Positions 15,355 through 23,895 of a stretch of 51,976 nt of DNA are shown one piece after another; positions within the stretch are counted from its first letter, which is position 1; each line of letters starts with the position of its first letter. The stretch covers positions 1 to 51,976 of the forward strand of contig JAJXZT010000056.1 of NCBI GenBank assembly GCA_021779935.1. The letters run 5' to 3'. The translations under genes were made by a program, and so were the position numbers. Origin of the DNA: Acidobacteriota bacterium. GTDB lineage: Bacteria; Acidobacteriota; Terriglobia; Terriglobales; Acidobacteriaceae. The notes beneath the pieces were generated by a model that ran no database searches, was not told where the DNA came from, and saw only the letters and a program-made list of their open reading frames with translations.

Positions 15355-17487
15355 ATGCTGCAACTCGGCACGCAAGTCCAATACGTCAAGGGAGTCGGTC
15401 CGCGCATCGCGGAGATGCTGGCGGTCAAGGGCATTGCCACCGTCGAAGACCTGCTCTATTACCTGCCCTTTCGCTACGAGGATCGCAACAACCCTCGCAC
15501 CATCGCCGAGTTACGTCCCGGAGAGATGGCCTGCGTCATTGCCGAGGTCCGCACCTCCATGCTCATGCGAACCCGCCGCATGCCCATCTTCGAGATGACT
15601 GCCGGGCACGGACGTGCCGCGCTGAAGTGCCTCTGGTTCCATGGCGCCTACCTGGAGGGTCGCTTCCAGCCCGGCCAGATGGTGGCTCTCTACGGCAAGG
15701 TGGAGGCCAACGCCCATGGACGCGGCGGTCTCCAGATGATCCAGCCGCAGTTTGAAATCCTGGGCGAAGCCGAGCCCGGCGAAGAACCCGGCGAATATCA
15801 CTCGCTGGAGATTGGCCGCATCGTGCCCATCTACGAAGCCACCGGCAAGCTCACCTCGCGCTGGTTTCGCCGCATTATTTATCGCGCGCTCCAGGACCTT
15901 GCACCGGAAATTCCAGAAGCCCTGCCCGACGCCGTGCTCGGACACATGAGCCTCATCGGACGCCGCGAATCCTTTCTCGCCGCACATTTTCCCGACCCCG
16001 GCGAGTCTTTCGCCGATCTCCAGGCGCAACGCACGCCCGCGCATCTTCGCCTCATCTTCGAAGAGCTGTTCTTCCTCGAACTCGGTCTCGAACTTAAGCG
16101 CCGCAAGGCGCGCGGCCGTCCCGGCATCGCCTTTGTGATCGGCGATCGCATCCGCTCGGCCATCAAGCGCATTCTGCCGTTCCATCCCACCGCCGCGCAG
16201 AAGCGCGTCCTGCGTGAGATTGTCGACGACATGCGCCATCCGTCGCCGATGCGCCGCCTCTTGCAGGGCGATGTCGGCTCCGGCAAGACCATCGTTGCCT
16301 TTGAAGCCGCCATCATCGCCATTGAAAACGGCTTCCAGGTGGCGCTCATGGCACCTACGGAAATTCTCGCCACGCAGCACTATCTCTCCGCTCGCCGCAT
16401 TCTGGAATCCGCCGGTTATCGCATCGTGCTGCTCACCGGATCGGTGGAAGCCGCGCAGAAGCGTGAGATTCACCGCCACATCGCGCAGGGCAACGCCCAA
16501 CTCGTCATCGGCACCCACGCTCTCTTGCAGGAGAAAGTCGAGTTCGCGGATATTGGATTGGTAATCGTCGATGAACAGCATCGCTTCGGCGTGATGCAGC
16601 GCATGAAGCTGATGAGAAAGAACACGGGCGTTGAACCCGATGTGCTGGTCATGACCGCCACGCCCATTCCGCGCACCCTCGCGCTCACTCTCTATGGCGA
16701 TCTCGACGTCAGCGTCATCGACGAGCTTCCCCCCGGACGCACGCCCATCGTCACTCGCCGCGTCCCCGACGAGCGCTCCACGGAGGTATGGGAGTTCCTG
16801 CGCAAAATCGTTGCCGCCGGTAACCAGGCCTACGTCGTCTATCCCGTCATTGAAGAGAGCGAGACCGACACCGAACTCAAGGCCGCCATCAAGATGTACG
16901 ACGAGTTACGGAAGAAGATCCTTTCCGGCCTTCGCATCGGGCTGCTTCACGGACGCATGGCCGCCGACGACAAGGACGCCGTCATGCGCCGCTTCCAGAA
17001 GCGTGAGCTCGATGTCCTTGTCTCCACCACCGTCATCGAAGTCGGCGTCGATGTTCCCAACGCTTCGCTCATGGTCATCGAGCACGCCGAGCGCTTTGGC
17101 CTTTCGCAGCTTCACCAGTTGCGCGGACGCATCGGGCGCGGCAGCGCAAAATCGTATTGCATTCTCATGACCGGCAAAAAAATCACGCCCGAAGCCGATC
17201 AGCGTCTCGACACCATGGTGCAGACCAGTGACGGATTCGTCGTCGCCGAGCGCGATCTCGAACTGCGCGGCCCCGGCGAATTCTTCGGCACACGGCAGGC
17301 CGGCATGCCCGATCTGCGCGTCGCCAACATCATTCGCGACCGTAAAATCCTTGAAGCCGCCAAACGCGAAGCCGTCTTCGTCCTGCAAGGCCCCAACGAG
17401 CAAATCTCCCAGGAAGAGCAGACGCGCGCGCTGCGCCACCTGCAATCCCACTGGAACCGCCGCTACGGACTCGTCGAAGTCGGCTGA
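15355..17487 (+). CDS. recG: ATP-dependent DNA helicase RecG
   Basis: A 710-residue branched-DNA helicase that reverses stalled replication forks. The N-terminal wedge/OB domain (VKGVGPRIAEML, RYEDR..) covers about 1-230. Walker A GDVGSGKT is at 305-312 and motif II DEQHRFG at 406-412. Further motifs are MTATPIPRTLALTLYGDLDVS, VSTTVIEVGVDVPNAS and HQLRGRIGRG. The length is typical. The ATG at 15355 begins MLQLGTQVQYVKGVGP, the usual first helix-hairpin motif. It is followed 55 bases later by selA. Confidence 0.96.
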   Translation: MLQLGTQVQYVKGVGPRIAEMLAVKGIATVEDLLYYLPFRYEDRNNPRTIAELRPGEMACVIAEVRTSMLMRTRRMPIFEMTAGHGRAALKCLWFHGAYLEGRFQPGQMVALYGKVEANAHGRGGLQMIQPQFEILGEAEPGEEPGEYHSLEIGRIVPIYEATGKLTSRWFRRIIYRALQDLAPEIPEALPDAVLGHMSLIGRRESFLAAHFPDPGESFADLQAQRTPAHLRLIFEELFFLELGLELKRRKARGRPGIAFVIGDRIRSAIKRILPFHPTAAQKRVLREIVDDMRHPSPMRRLLQGDVGSGKTIVAFEAAIIAIENGFQVALMAPTEILATQHYLSARRILESAGYRIVLLTGSVEAAQKREIHRHIAQGNAQLVIGTHALLQEKVEFADIGLVIVDEQHRFGVMQRMKLMRKNTGVEPDVLVMTATPIPRTLALTLYGDLDVSVIDELPPGRTPIVTRRVPDERSTEVWEFLRKIVAAGNQAYVVYPVIEESETDTELKAAIKMYDELRKKILSGLRIGLLHGRMAADDKDAVMRRFQKRELDVLVSTTVIEVGVDVPNASLMVIEHAERFGLSQLHQLRGRIGRGSAKSYCILMTGKKITPEADQRLDTMVQTSDGFVVAERDLELRGPGEFFGTRQAGMPDLRVANIIRDRKILEAAKREAVFVLQGPNEQISQEEQTRALRHLQSHWNRRYGLVEVG

Positions 17488-17542
17488 TGTTATTCAACTC
17501 TTCACTTGCCATGGATGCTTTCCCCGAAGAAACTACTTGCAG

Positions 17543-18967
17543 GTGAGTTCCTCTTCCATCTCGTCTCTCTACCGGATGCTGCCATCCGTCGACGAACTGT
17601 TGCGCCATCGCGAAGTTCTCCCGCTCGTGGAGTGCGAAGGCCGCCCGGTGGTCACGGAAGCCGCGCGTCGCGTGCTCGATCGCCTTCGCCAGCAGATCGC
17701 CGATGGACTTCTGGACGAGGATCGCCTCGGGCTTGCGCTGGCCAACGTTGCCGCCGCCATCGAGCGCCAGCTTCGCGAAGACCTGACTTTTTCGCTCGTG
17801 CCGGTCATCAACGCCACCGGCGTCGTTCTTCACACCAACCTCGGCCGCGCCCCCCTGCCAGAGGCTGCCATCGAGCGTCTTCGCCAGGTTGCCACGGGTT
17901 ATTCAAACCTTGAATTCGACATCGCATCCGGCGAACGCGGCAAGCGCGACATCCACGCCGACCGGCTTTTCCGGCGTCTGTTTCAGTCGCTTGCCGAACC
18001 GGTTTCTACCGTTGTCGTCAATAACAATGCGGCTGCCGTGCTGCTCCTGCTCAATACCCTGGGAGAGGGTGGCGAGGTGATCGTCTCGCGCGGCGAACTC
18101 GTCGAGATTGGCGGCTCGTTCCGCATTCCCGACGTGATGAGTAAATCCGGCGCCACGTTGCGCGAGGTCGGCACCACCAACCGCACACGCATCGCCGACT
18201 ACGAACGCGCCATCAATGAACGCACACGCCTGCTGTTGCGCGTTCATCGTTCCAACTTCGAAATTGTCGGCTTCACCGAGCAACCTTCGCTCAGCGACCT
18301 TGTTGACTTGGGACGCGCCCACGGCATCCCCGTCGTCGAAGACCTCGGCAGCGGAGCGCTCTTCGATCTCCATCAGATCGGCATCTCCGGCGAAACCACC
18401 GTCCACGACTCGCTGCGCTCCGGCGCAGGCGTGGTTACGTACAGCGGAGACAAACTGCTCGGCGGCCCGCAGGCCGGCATCCTCACCGGGCACCCCGATC
18501 TCATTGCCCGCGTCCGCGCCAACCCGCTCTTCCGCGCCCTGCGCGTCGACAAGCTCACCTATGGAGTGCTTGAAGCCACGTTGCTCGCATATATCTCGCA
18601 GCAATATGACAACATTCCCGCTGTGCGCATGATGCGTCTCTCGCCGCTGGACATTGCCGCCCGCGCCGAGGCCCTTGCCGGGTCCGTTCGCCGGCAGGCT
18701 CCGCGCATCGCCGTCGAGGTTGTCGCCGTCTCGTCCGTTGTTGGAGGAGGCTCCGCCCCCGGCGCCACGCTGCCGAGCTTTGCCCTGGCGCTTACTTGCG
18801 AAGGCATCTCTGCCGGCGATTTCTCGCGCCGCTTGCGTCAGGTTGAGCCGCCCATCGTTGCCCGTGTCGAGGAAGGCCGCGTCCTGCTCGATCTACGCAC
18901 GGTCTTCCCCGAGCAGGATCAACTCATCCTGCAAGCCCTCGCGCGCATCTCGTCTGCATCGAGTTGA
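17543..18967 (+). CDS. selA: L-seryl-tRNA(Sec) selenium transferase
   Basis: A 474-residue PLP enzyme converting Ser-tRNA(Sec) to Sec-tRNA(Sec) with selenophosphate. The family N terminus SLYRMLPSVDELL, the block VINATGVVLHTNLGRAPLP and the PLP-lysine motif SGDKLLGGPQAG (Lys304) are present, as is VVEDLGSGAL. The start is uncertain: GTG 17543 retains the conserved SLYRxLP segment; TTG 17537 and ATG 17576 are alternatives. It implies that the genome makes selenoproteins, but selB, selD and tRNA-Sec are not in this window. It follows recG closely and precedes a DUF488 gene. Confidence 0.94.
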   Translation: MSSSSISSLYRMLPSVDELLRHREVLPLVECEGRPVVTEAARRVLDRLRQQIADGLLDEDRLGLALANVAAAIERQLREDLTFSLVPVINATGVVLHTNLGRAPLPEAAIERLRQVATGYSNLEFDIASGERGKRDIHADRLFRRLFQSLAEPVSTVVVNNNAAAVLLLLNTLGEGGEVIVSRGELVEIGGSFRIPDVMSKSGATLREVGTTNRTRIADYERAINERTRLLLRVHRSNFEIVGFTEQPSLSDLVDLGRAHGIPVVEDLGSGALFDLHQIGISGETTVHDSLRSGAGVVTYSGDKLLGGPQAGILTGHPDLIARVRANPLFRALRVDKLTYGVLEATLLAYISQQYDNIPAVRMMRLSPLDIAARAEALAGSVRRQAPRIAVEVVAVSSVVGGGSAPGATLPSFALALTCEGISAGDFSRRLRQVEPPIVARVEEGRVLLDLRTVFPEQDQLILQALARISSASS

Positions 18968-18973
18968 ATCTGG

Positions 18974-19006
18974 GTGCCCGATCCTGAGCGAAGCGAAGGG
19001 TGGGTA
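18974..19006 (+). repeat. Short intergenic repeat-like sequence
   Basis: The gap between selA and the DUF488 gene contains GCCCGATCCTGAGCGAAGCG followed by AAGGGTGGGTAGC. Read on the minus strand it starts CTACCCACCCTTCGC, close to the left arm of the REP elements at 839-883. Possibly a degenerate relative of the same family; low confidence. Confidence 0.35.
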
Positions 19007-19017
19007 GCAAAACCTTC

Positions 19018-19548
19018 ATGGCCACCATTTACACCATCGGACACTCCACCCGCACCATTGAGGAACTGATCGACGCGCTGCACGCGCACGGCATCGCCAC
19101 TCTCGTGGACATCCGCTCCTTTCCCGCCTCACGACGCATGCCGTGGTTCCATCGCGATGAGATGGAGAAATCGTTGCCTGCCGCGGGGATTCGCTATCTA
19201 TGGGAGAAGCGTCTCGGCGGACGCCGCCGCAAGATTCGCGACGACTCGCCCAACACCGGCCTGCGCAACGATTCCTTTCGCAACTACGCCGACTACATGC
19301 TGACTCCCGAGTTCCAATCCGGTGCTGCTGCGGTTTTGGAACTTGCCGTGGGCGAGCGGACGGCCATCATGTGCGCCGAGCGAATGTACTTCCAATGTCA
19401 TCGCATGCTGGTCTCCGACTACTTCACCGCGCACGGGCACGAAGTCCTGCACATCGTGGATGCGTCTCCCGTCCGCCCGCATCGTCTTACCCGCGAGGCG
19501 CATCTTGTCGACGGGGAACTCCTCTACAACGCCGGTGAATTGTTCTGA
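19018..19548 (+). CDS. DUF488 domain-containing protein
   Basis: A 176-residue DUF488 protein. Typical blocks are IYTIGHSTRTIEELIDAL at the N terminus, LVDIRSFPASRRMPWFHRD, and CAERMYFQCHRMLVSDYF with conserved Cys and His residues. The biochemical role of the family is not established. The ATG at 19018 was chosen because the fold starts immediately after it. It sits between selA and acpS. A second, distinct DUF488 protein of the YeaO type is encoded at 45821. Confidence 0.88.
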   Translation: MATIYTIGHSTRTIEELIDALHAHGIATLVDIRSFPASRRMPWFHRDEMEKSLPAAGIRYLWEKRLGGRRRKIRDDSPNTGLRNDSFRNYADYMLTPEFQSGAAAVLELAVGERTAIMCAERMYFQCHRMLVSDYFTAHGHEVLHIVDASPVRPHRLTREAHLVDGELLYNAGELF

Positions 19549-19664
19549 TGCGGTGCGAAATCCGCTGTGGCGGTGTAGGCTAGTACACAACCGCCGTCCG
19601 CAGATTGTGCTCGCGACCGCTCTATCTTGTCTGAGTGTTCCAGGCTGACGGCTATTCTGCGCCC

Positions 19665-20042
19665 ATGATCGTCGGAATCGGATTGGACATCGCCGAAGTT
19701 GTACGCATCGACGCAGCTATCGCCCGTCATGGCGAGCGCTTTCTCGATCGCATCTATACGCCCGCCGAGCGCCGTTATTGCGACTCCAAGCCCAATCGCA
19801 TGGAGCGCTATGCCGGCCGCTTCGCCGCCAAAGAGGCCGCCATGAAGGCCATCGGCACCGGTTGGAAACGCGGCGTTGCCTGGCGCGACTTTGAAGTTTC
19901 GCGCCTGCCCTCGGGCCAGCCCGTCATCGAATTCCACGGCAAGGCGGCGGAGTTTGCCGCTGCGCTGGGCGTTCGTCACGCGCTCGTCACCATCTCTCAC
20001 ACCGCCGAGCAAGCCATCGCACAGGTCATACTTGAGAACTGA
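19665..20042 (+). CDS. acpS: Holo-[acyl-carrier-protein] synthase
   Basis: A 125-residue 4'-phosphopantetheinyl transferase that activates acyl carrier protein with CoA for fatty acid synthesis. The metal-binding GIGLDIAEVVRI at the N terminus and RFAAKEAAMKAIGTG carry the catalytic Asp and Glu; VTISHTAEQAIAQVIL closes the fold. The length is standard. The ATG at 19665 fits the family (MIVGIGLD). The stop is 12 bases from the next gene, suggesting coupled translation with the membrane aminopropyltransferase-like protein. Confidence 0.95.
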   Translation: MIVGIGLDIAEVVRIDAAIARHGERFLDRIYTPAERRYCDSKPNRMERYAGRFAAKEAAMKAIGTGWKRGVAWRDFEVSRLPSGQPVIEFHGKAAEFAAALGVRHALVTISHTAEQAIAQVILEN

Positions 20043-20054
20043 GGGGTCCTTCAT

Positions 20055-22466
20055 TTGAGCAACTGGAACGCGCCTTCCGTAGCTGCTGCTGGTTATCTCG
20101 GTGACTCCACGTCGCCCCATACACTCGACTTCGGCATCGCGCTTGTCAGTTTCGCGGCTCTCCTGTTTGAACTCACGCTCCCGCGGCTTTATGCCGTCGT
20201 TCTCTACTACCACTTCTCGTTTCTCGCCATCGCCGTCGCACTGCTCGGCCTCGGAACCGGCGGAGTCGTCGCTTACCTGATGCGCTGGCAGCTTCGCGCG
20301 ATGTCGCTGCGCAGCCTGGCCGCATGGCTCAGCCTGCTGGCCTCGTTGCTCACCGCAGTCTCGCTCGTCGTCATTCTGCGCGAGTCTTTCAGTCTCGACC
20401 TGAACTGGCACACCTTCGGACACCTGCTTCTCATCTATCTCTTCTCGGCTTTTCCCTTTGCGGCCGTGGGGCTTTTTCTTTCAGTCGTCTTTTCGCGGCA
20501 AGCGCCGCGCAAGCAGCGTCTTTACTCGGCGGACCTCGCGGGAGGCGCGCTCGCCTGTCTCGTCGTCGTTCCGCTGGTAAATGCCATCGGCGCTCCCAAT
20601 GCCGTGCTTCTCAGCGCGCTGGTGCTTGCGCTCGCCGCCGCCATCTGGAGCGACACCCTCTCTTTCCGTGTGCTGGCCGTTGTGCTTGTCGCGCTCCTCG
20701 CCGTCCTTGCCGTGGCCAACCACGGCGGGCGCCTCTTCGATATCGCCTCGCACAATGCCCTGCGCGCGGATCGTGGGGTCAGCGAGCATGTCCGCTGGAA
20801 CGCTCTCTCCCGCGTCGAGATCGATCACGACTTTCATGGCCATCGGACCATTGTCCTTGACGCCAATGCCGCTTCGGCCATGCCCGACGCCGATCCCTTT
20901 GCCGCGCCTGTTCCGCCCGCCGCTCCCACCAGCACTGCTTCGCTGGTCAACATCCTGCGCCCCAACGGAGCCTATGCCATCATCGGCCCCGGAGGCGGCA
21001 ACGACGTGCTGCGTGCCGTTCGCGCCGGTAGTCCCAGCGTAAGCCTCATCGAGCCCAATCCCGTCGTTGCGCATATGTTGCGTTCGCGCTACGCCGCGGA
21101 TACTCATCGACTGTTCCTTCTGCCGCAGGTGCACGTCGATACCTCCGACATCCGCGTTTTCCTGCGGCGCAGTCCCAGCCAGTTCGATGTCATCCAGTTG
21201 CCGCTGATCGCCACTGCTCCAGCCGTCGTCCATGGCGCCTACGATCTGCATGAGAGCACGCTCTTTACCGTGGAGGCTTTCCGCCGGTACTTCTCGCACC
21301 TCAAGCCAGACGGCATCCTCTCCGTCGCGCAGTGGGAGTTCCAGTACCCGCGCCAGGCCCTGCGCACCGTTGCCACCGCCATCGACGCGCTGCACTCGCT
21401 CGGTGTTGCCGACCCCAGCTACAACATCATCGTCATCTCGCAGGGCCACCTCACCGAGGACGGACGCGCCGTCTATGTCCTTGCGCGCCGCACCGCGTTT
21501 ACTCGCGACGAAGAGCAGAGTGTGTTTGATTTTCTGCGCCAGCGTCCCGACCTCGCGCTTATTTTTTCTCCGCATGACCGCGCCGAAGCTACCGGCATGC
21601 AACCCGCCGATCCCTCCATTCGCTGGAACCCGTTTACCAGCCTGCTCGTCAGCAACGATCCCGCGGGCTTCGTTCGCCGTTATGCGTATAACGTTGCGCC
21701 GGTACATGACGCTGCGCCGTTTTTCTTTTTCACGCAGAAGCCGTTGCAGCTTTTCGGTTCGTCGCCGCTTCGCCCCGGCATCCAGTGGAGCTCGAACTTT
21801 GGCTTTGCCGTGCTGCTGATGACGCTTGCCATCTCCGTCATTGCCGTCGCCGGATGCCTCATCATTCCGCTGGTGGTGCTGCTGCCCGCGCGTCGAGTGC
21901 CGTTGCCGCGAATGATGTACTTCGCGCTGACCGGTCTTGGTTTTGCGCTGGTGGAAGTGGCTTTCCTGGAGCGTTTCATTTCTTTCCTGGGGAACCCCAC
22001 GGACGCATTCACTGTGTTGATCTTCCTGGTGGTGCTGGCCAGCGGCTTTGGGAACCTGGCCTCCTGGCAGTGGTTGCAGGACGCGCGCGGGGTGCTGAAC
22101 ATCACCATTCTGGTCGCCGTCATGGCGGCTCTTTCCGCCGGGGGAGTATCTTTGGTCTTACGGACTTGCGTTTCATGGCCCTTTCCGGCCAAACTGGTGG
22201 CAAGTTTTCTGGTCCTGGCGCCGCTCGCCTTTGCCTCCGGCTTTGCGTTTCCCGCCGGACTGCGTGAAATTGCCCTGCGCAACGCCTCCGGTGACGCTGC
22301 CGTGGAGTGGGCCTGGGCGTTGAACGCCGGGGCTGGAGTGCTCGGCGCCGTTCTGGCCATGGTGCTTGTGCTGACCTGTGGTCCGGTCGTTACCGTGTTC
22401 TGTGGAGCCGTCGTTTATGCCGTCGCTGGCGTTTGCAGCCGCTGTTTCCCTTTGCGGCTTGCATGA
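20055..22466 (+). CDS. Multi-pass membrane protein with spermidine synthase-like methyltransferase-fold domain
   Basis: An 803-residue fusion. About seven hydrophobic segments at the N terminus (residues 22-230) are followed by a soluble domain of the polyamine aminopropyltransferase fold (about 240-560) with the nucleotide loop IIGPGGGNDVLRA (about 308-320) and the acidic LIEPNP. About seven more transmembrane segments lie at 575-800 (for example ALVEVAFLERFISFLG). The substrate is unknown; I do not see enough of the putrescine-binding residues to call spermidine synthesis. The start is TTG at 20055 with GAGGGG about ten bases upstream. It follows acpS by 12 bases. Confidence 0.82.
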   Translation: MSNWNAPSVAAAGYLGDSTSPHTLDFGIALVSFAALLFELTLPRLYAVVLYYHFSFLAIAVALLGLGTGGVVAYLMRWQLRAMSLRSLAAWLSLLASLLTAVSLVVILRESFSLDLNWHTFGHLLLIYLFSAFPFAAVGLFLSVVFSRQAPRKQRLYSADLAGGALACLVVVPLVNAIGAPNAVLLSALVLALAAAIWSDTLSFRVLAVVLVALLAVLAVANHGGRLFDIASHNALRADRGVSEHVRWNALSRVEIDHDFHGHRTIVLDANAASAMPDADPFAAPVPPAAPTSTASLVNILRPNGAYAIIGPGGGNDVLRAVRAGSPSVSLIEPNPVVAHMLRSRYAADTHRLFLLPQVHVDTSDIRVFLRRSPSQFDVIQLPLIATAPAVVHGAYDLHESTLFTVEAFRRYFSHLKPDGILSVAQWEFQYPRQALRTVATAIDALHSLGVADPSYNIIVISQGHLTEDGRAVYVLARRTAFTRDEEQSVFDFLRQRPDLALIFSPHDRAEATGMQPADPSIRWNPFTSLLVSNDPAGFVRRYAYNVAPVHDAAPFFFFTQKPLQLFGSSPLRPGIQWSSNFGFAVLLMTLAISVIAVAGCLIIPLVVLLPARRVPLPRMMYFALTGLGFALVEVAFLERFISFLGNPTDAFTVLIFLVVLASGFGNLASWQWLQDARGVLNITILVAVMAALSAGGVSLVLRTCVSWPFPAKLVASFLVLAPLAFASGFAFPAGLREIALRNASGDAAVEWAWALNAGAGVLGAVLAMVLVLTCGPVVTVFCGAVVYAVAGVCSRCFPLRLA

Positions 22467-22551
22467 CACCATGCGGCTACACTATCGTTCTTAACGTCGC
22501 TGTGGATGTGTACTTACCGTCCCGGCGCTTGCTCTGTGCTTTGGGGGAACG

Positions 22552-23628
22552 GTGCCAAGCCAACAACAGGTACGCTGGTCTCAGCTCCGCGTAGGTATCA
22601 CGGTCATCTTCGCCAGCATCACGCTGGCCATCCTCATCTTCCTGATGACCAACACCACCGGAATCTTCACCAAGAAGATCACCCTCTACGCTTACATCGA
22701 CAACGCGGGTGGCCTGCGCACTGGCGCCCCCGTGCGTCTGCAGGGTGTCGACCTCGGCAACGTCACCGCCATCAAGGTGGTTCCCCACGGCGATACGCCG
22801 GTGCAGATCGAGATGAAGCTCAGCACCAAGAACCACTACAACCGGTTCATCAAGAAGGACACCATGGTCACGTTGAGCACCGCCGGAGTGCTCGGTGAAA
22901 CCTTCGTCGATCTCGACAGCACCCAAGCCACTGGAGCACCCGTGCAAAACGACGACACTCTCCCGGCGCAGGCCGTGCCCGATCTCACCGATGTCGTTCG
23001 TTCCTCGCAGGGAACCCTGCAAAATGTCGATATTCTCGTGAAGCGTGCCAACCGCATCATGAGCGCCGTTGAAAGCGCGCAGGGTTCCGTCGGAAAGCTG
23101 ATCTACGACAAGCAGCTCTATACAAATCTGAACAGCTCCGTGAACGAAGTTCAGACCATGCTCAACGACATCAACAACGGCAAGGGGAGCATCGGCAAGC
23201 TGCTCAAGGACGACGATCTCTACAACCGTGCCAACGACGCCATCACCCGCCTCGACAAGATGATGGATGACATCGATGCCGGAAAGGGAACTCTCGGCAA
23301 GTTCGTCAAGGATCCTTCTCTCTACGACAACGCCAACCAGACTCTCGCCAAGGCCAACCGGTTGATGGACGACATCAATAATGGCCAGGGCGCGCTCGGC
23401 AAACTCGCCAAGGACCCTGTCCTTGCACAGAAACTTGACGACATCGTGACAAAGCTTTCAGCAATAACCAACCGTCTCGACGCGGGCGAGGGTACCGCCG
23501 GCCGCCTGCTCAAGGATCCTTCTCTCTACACCAATGCCGACCAGATGCTGGTGGAGAGTCGCGAGCTTGTTAAGGCCGTTCGCCAGAATCCCAAGAAGTA
23601 CCTGACAATTCGCCTGAAGATTTTCTAG
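22552..23628 (+). CDS. MCE/MlaD family protein with five C-terminal repeats
   Basis: A 358-residue protein anchored by one N-terminal helix (about 12-33). The MCE domain at 38-118 (LYAYIDNAGGLRTGAPVRLQ..GVDLGNVTAI, TLSTAGVLGETFVDL) is the lipid-carrying module of Mla-type transport between inner and outer membrane. From about 177 to 345 there are five repeats of about 35 residues, each with G-x-G-K/R-L followed by a D-x-x-LY segment and an amphipathic helix (KGSIGKLLKDDDLY, KGTLGKFVKDPSLY, EGTAGRLLKDPSLY). The start is GTG 22552 behind GGGGGAACG. MlaE permease and MlaF ATPase genes are not nearby, so its partners must be elsewhere. Lipid transport is inferred from the domain. Confidence 0.9.
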   Translation: MPSQQQVRWSQLRVGITVIFASITLAILIFLMTNTTGIFTKKITLYAYIDNAGGLRTGAPVRLQGVDLGNVTAIKVVPHGDTPVQIEMKLSTKNHYNRFIKKDTMVTLSTAGVLGETFVDLDSTQATGAPVQNDDTLPAQAVPDLTDVVRSSQGTLQNVDILVKRANRIMSAVESAQGSVGKLIYDKQLYTNLNSSVNEVQTMLNDINNGKGSIGKLLKDDDLYNRANDAITRLDKMMDDIDAGKGTLGKFVKDPSLYDNANQTLAKANRLMDDINNGQGALGKLAKDPVLAQKLDDIVTKLSAITNRLDAGEGTAGRLLKDPSLYTNADQMLVESRELVKAVRQNPKKYLTIRLKIF

Positions 23629-23895
23629 CCCTTCGTGCGATAGTTTCAGCGGTGTTTTTTAAGGTTGTATTCAGCTTGGCACGGCAGTTGCCGTAGCTGT
23701 GTCATTTTTTCCGCGAACCTTTTCGATTGCCTGCATTCTCCGCTTACCATTTCGCTGCTGATTTGCTAACCTTTCCGGCGCTGCAGCGTCTTACTCTGCT
23801 CCTGCCGAAATAAGGTCTCCGTGTGTTCGTCATAGAGAGAGGCCTCAAGTCAGTGGAGTGTCGTCTGTAGGTTTCCCAAGAAAACGAGGAGAATT

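Noticed and set aside
19200-19538. Second plus-strand frame inside the DUF488 gene
   Set aside because: Arg/His-rich out-of-phase reading; the DUF488 frame is conserved-looking and has the right start.
22506-22898. 130-codon frame overlapping the start of the MCE gene
   Set aside because: His/Arg/Gln-rich out-of-phase translation; the MCE frame has a good ribosome site and domain match.
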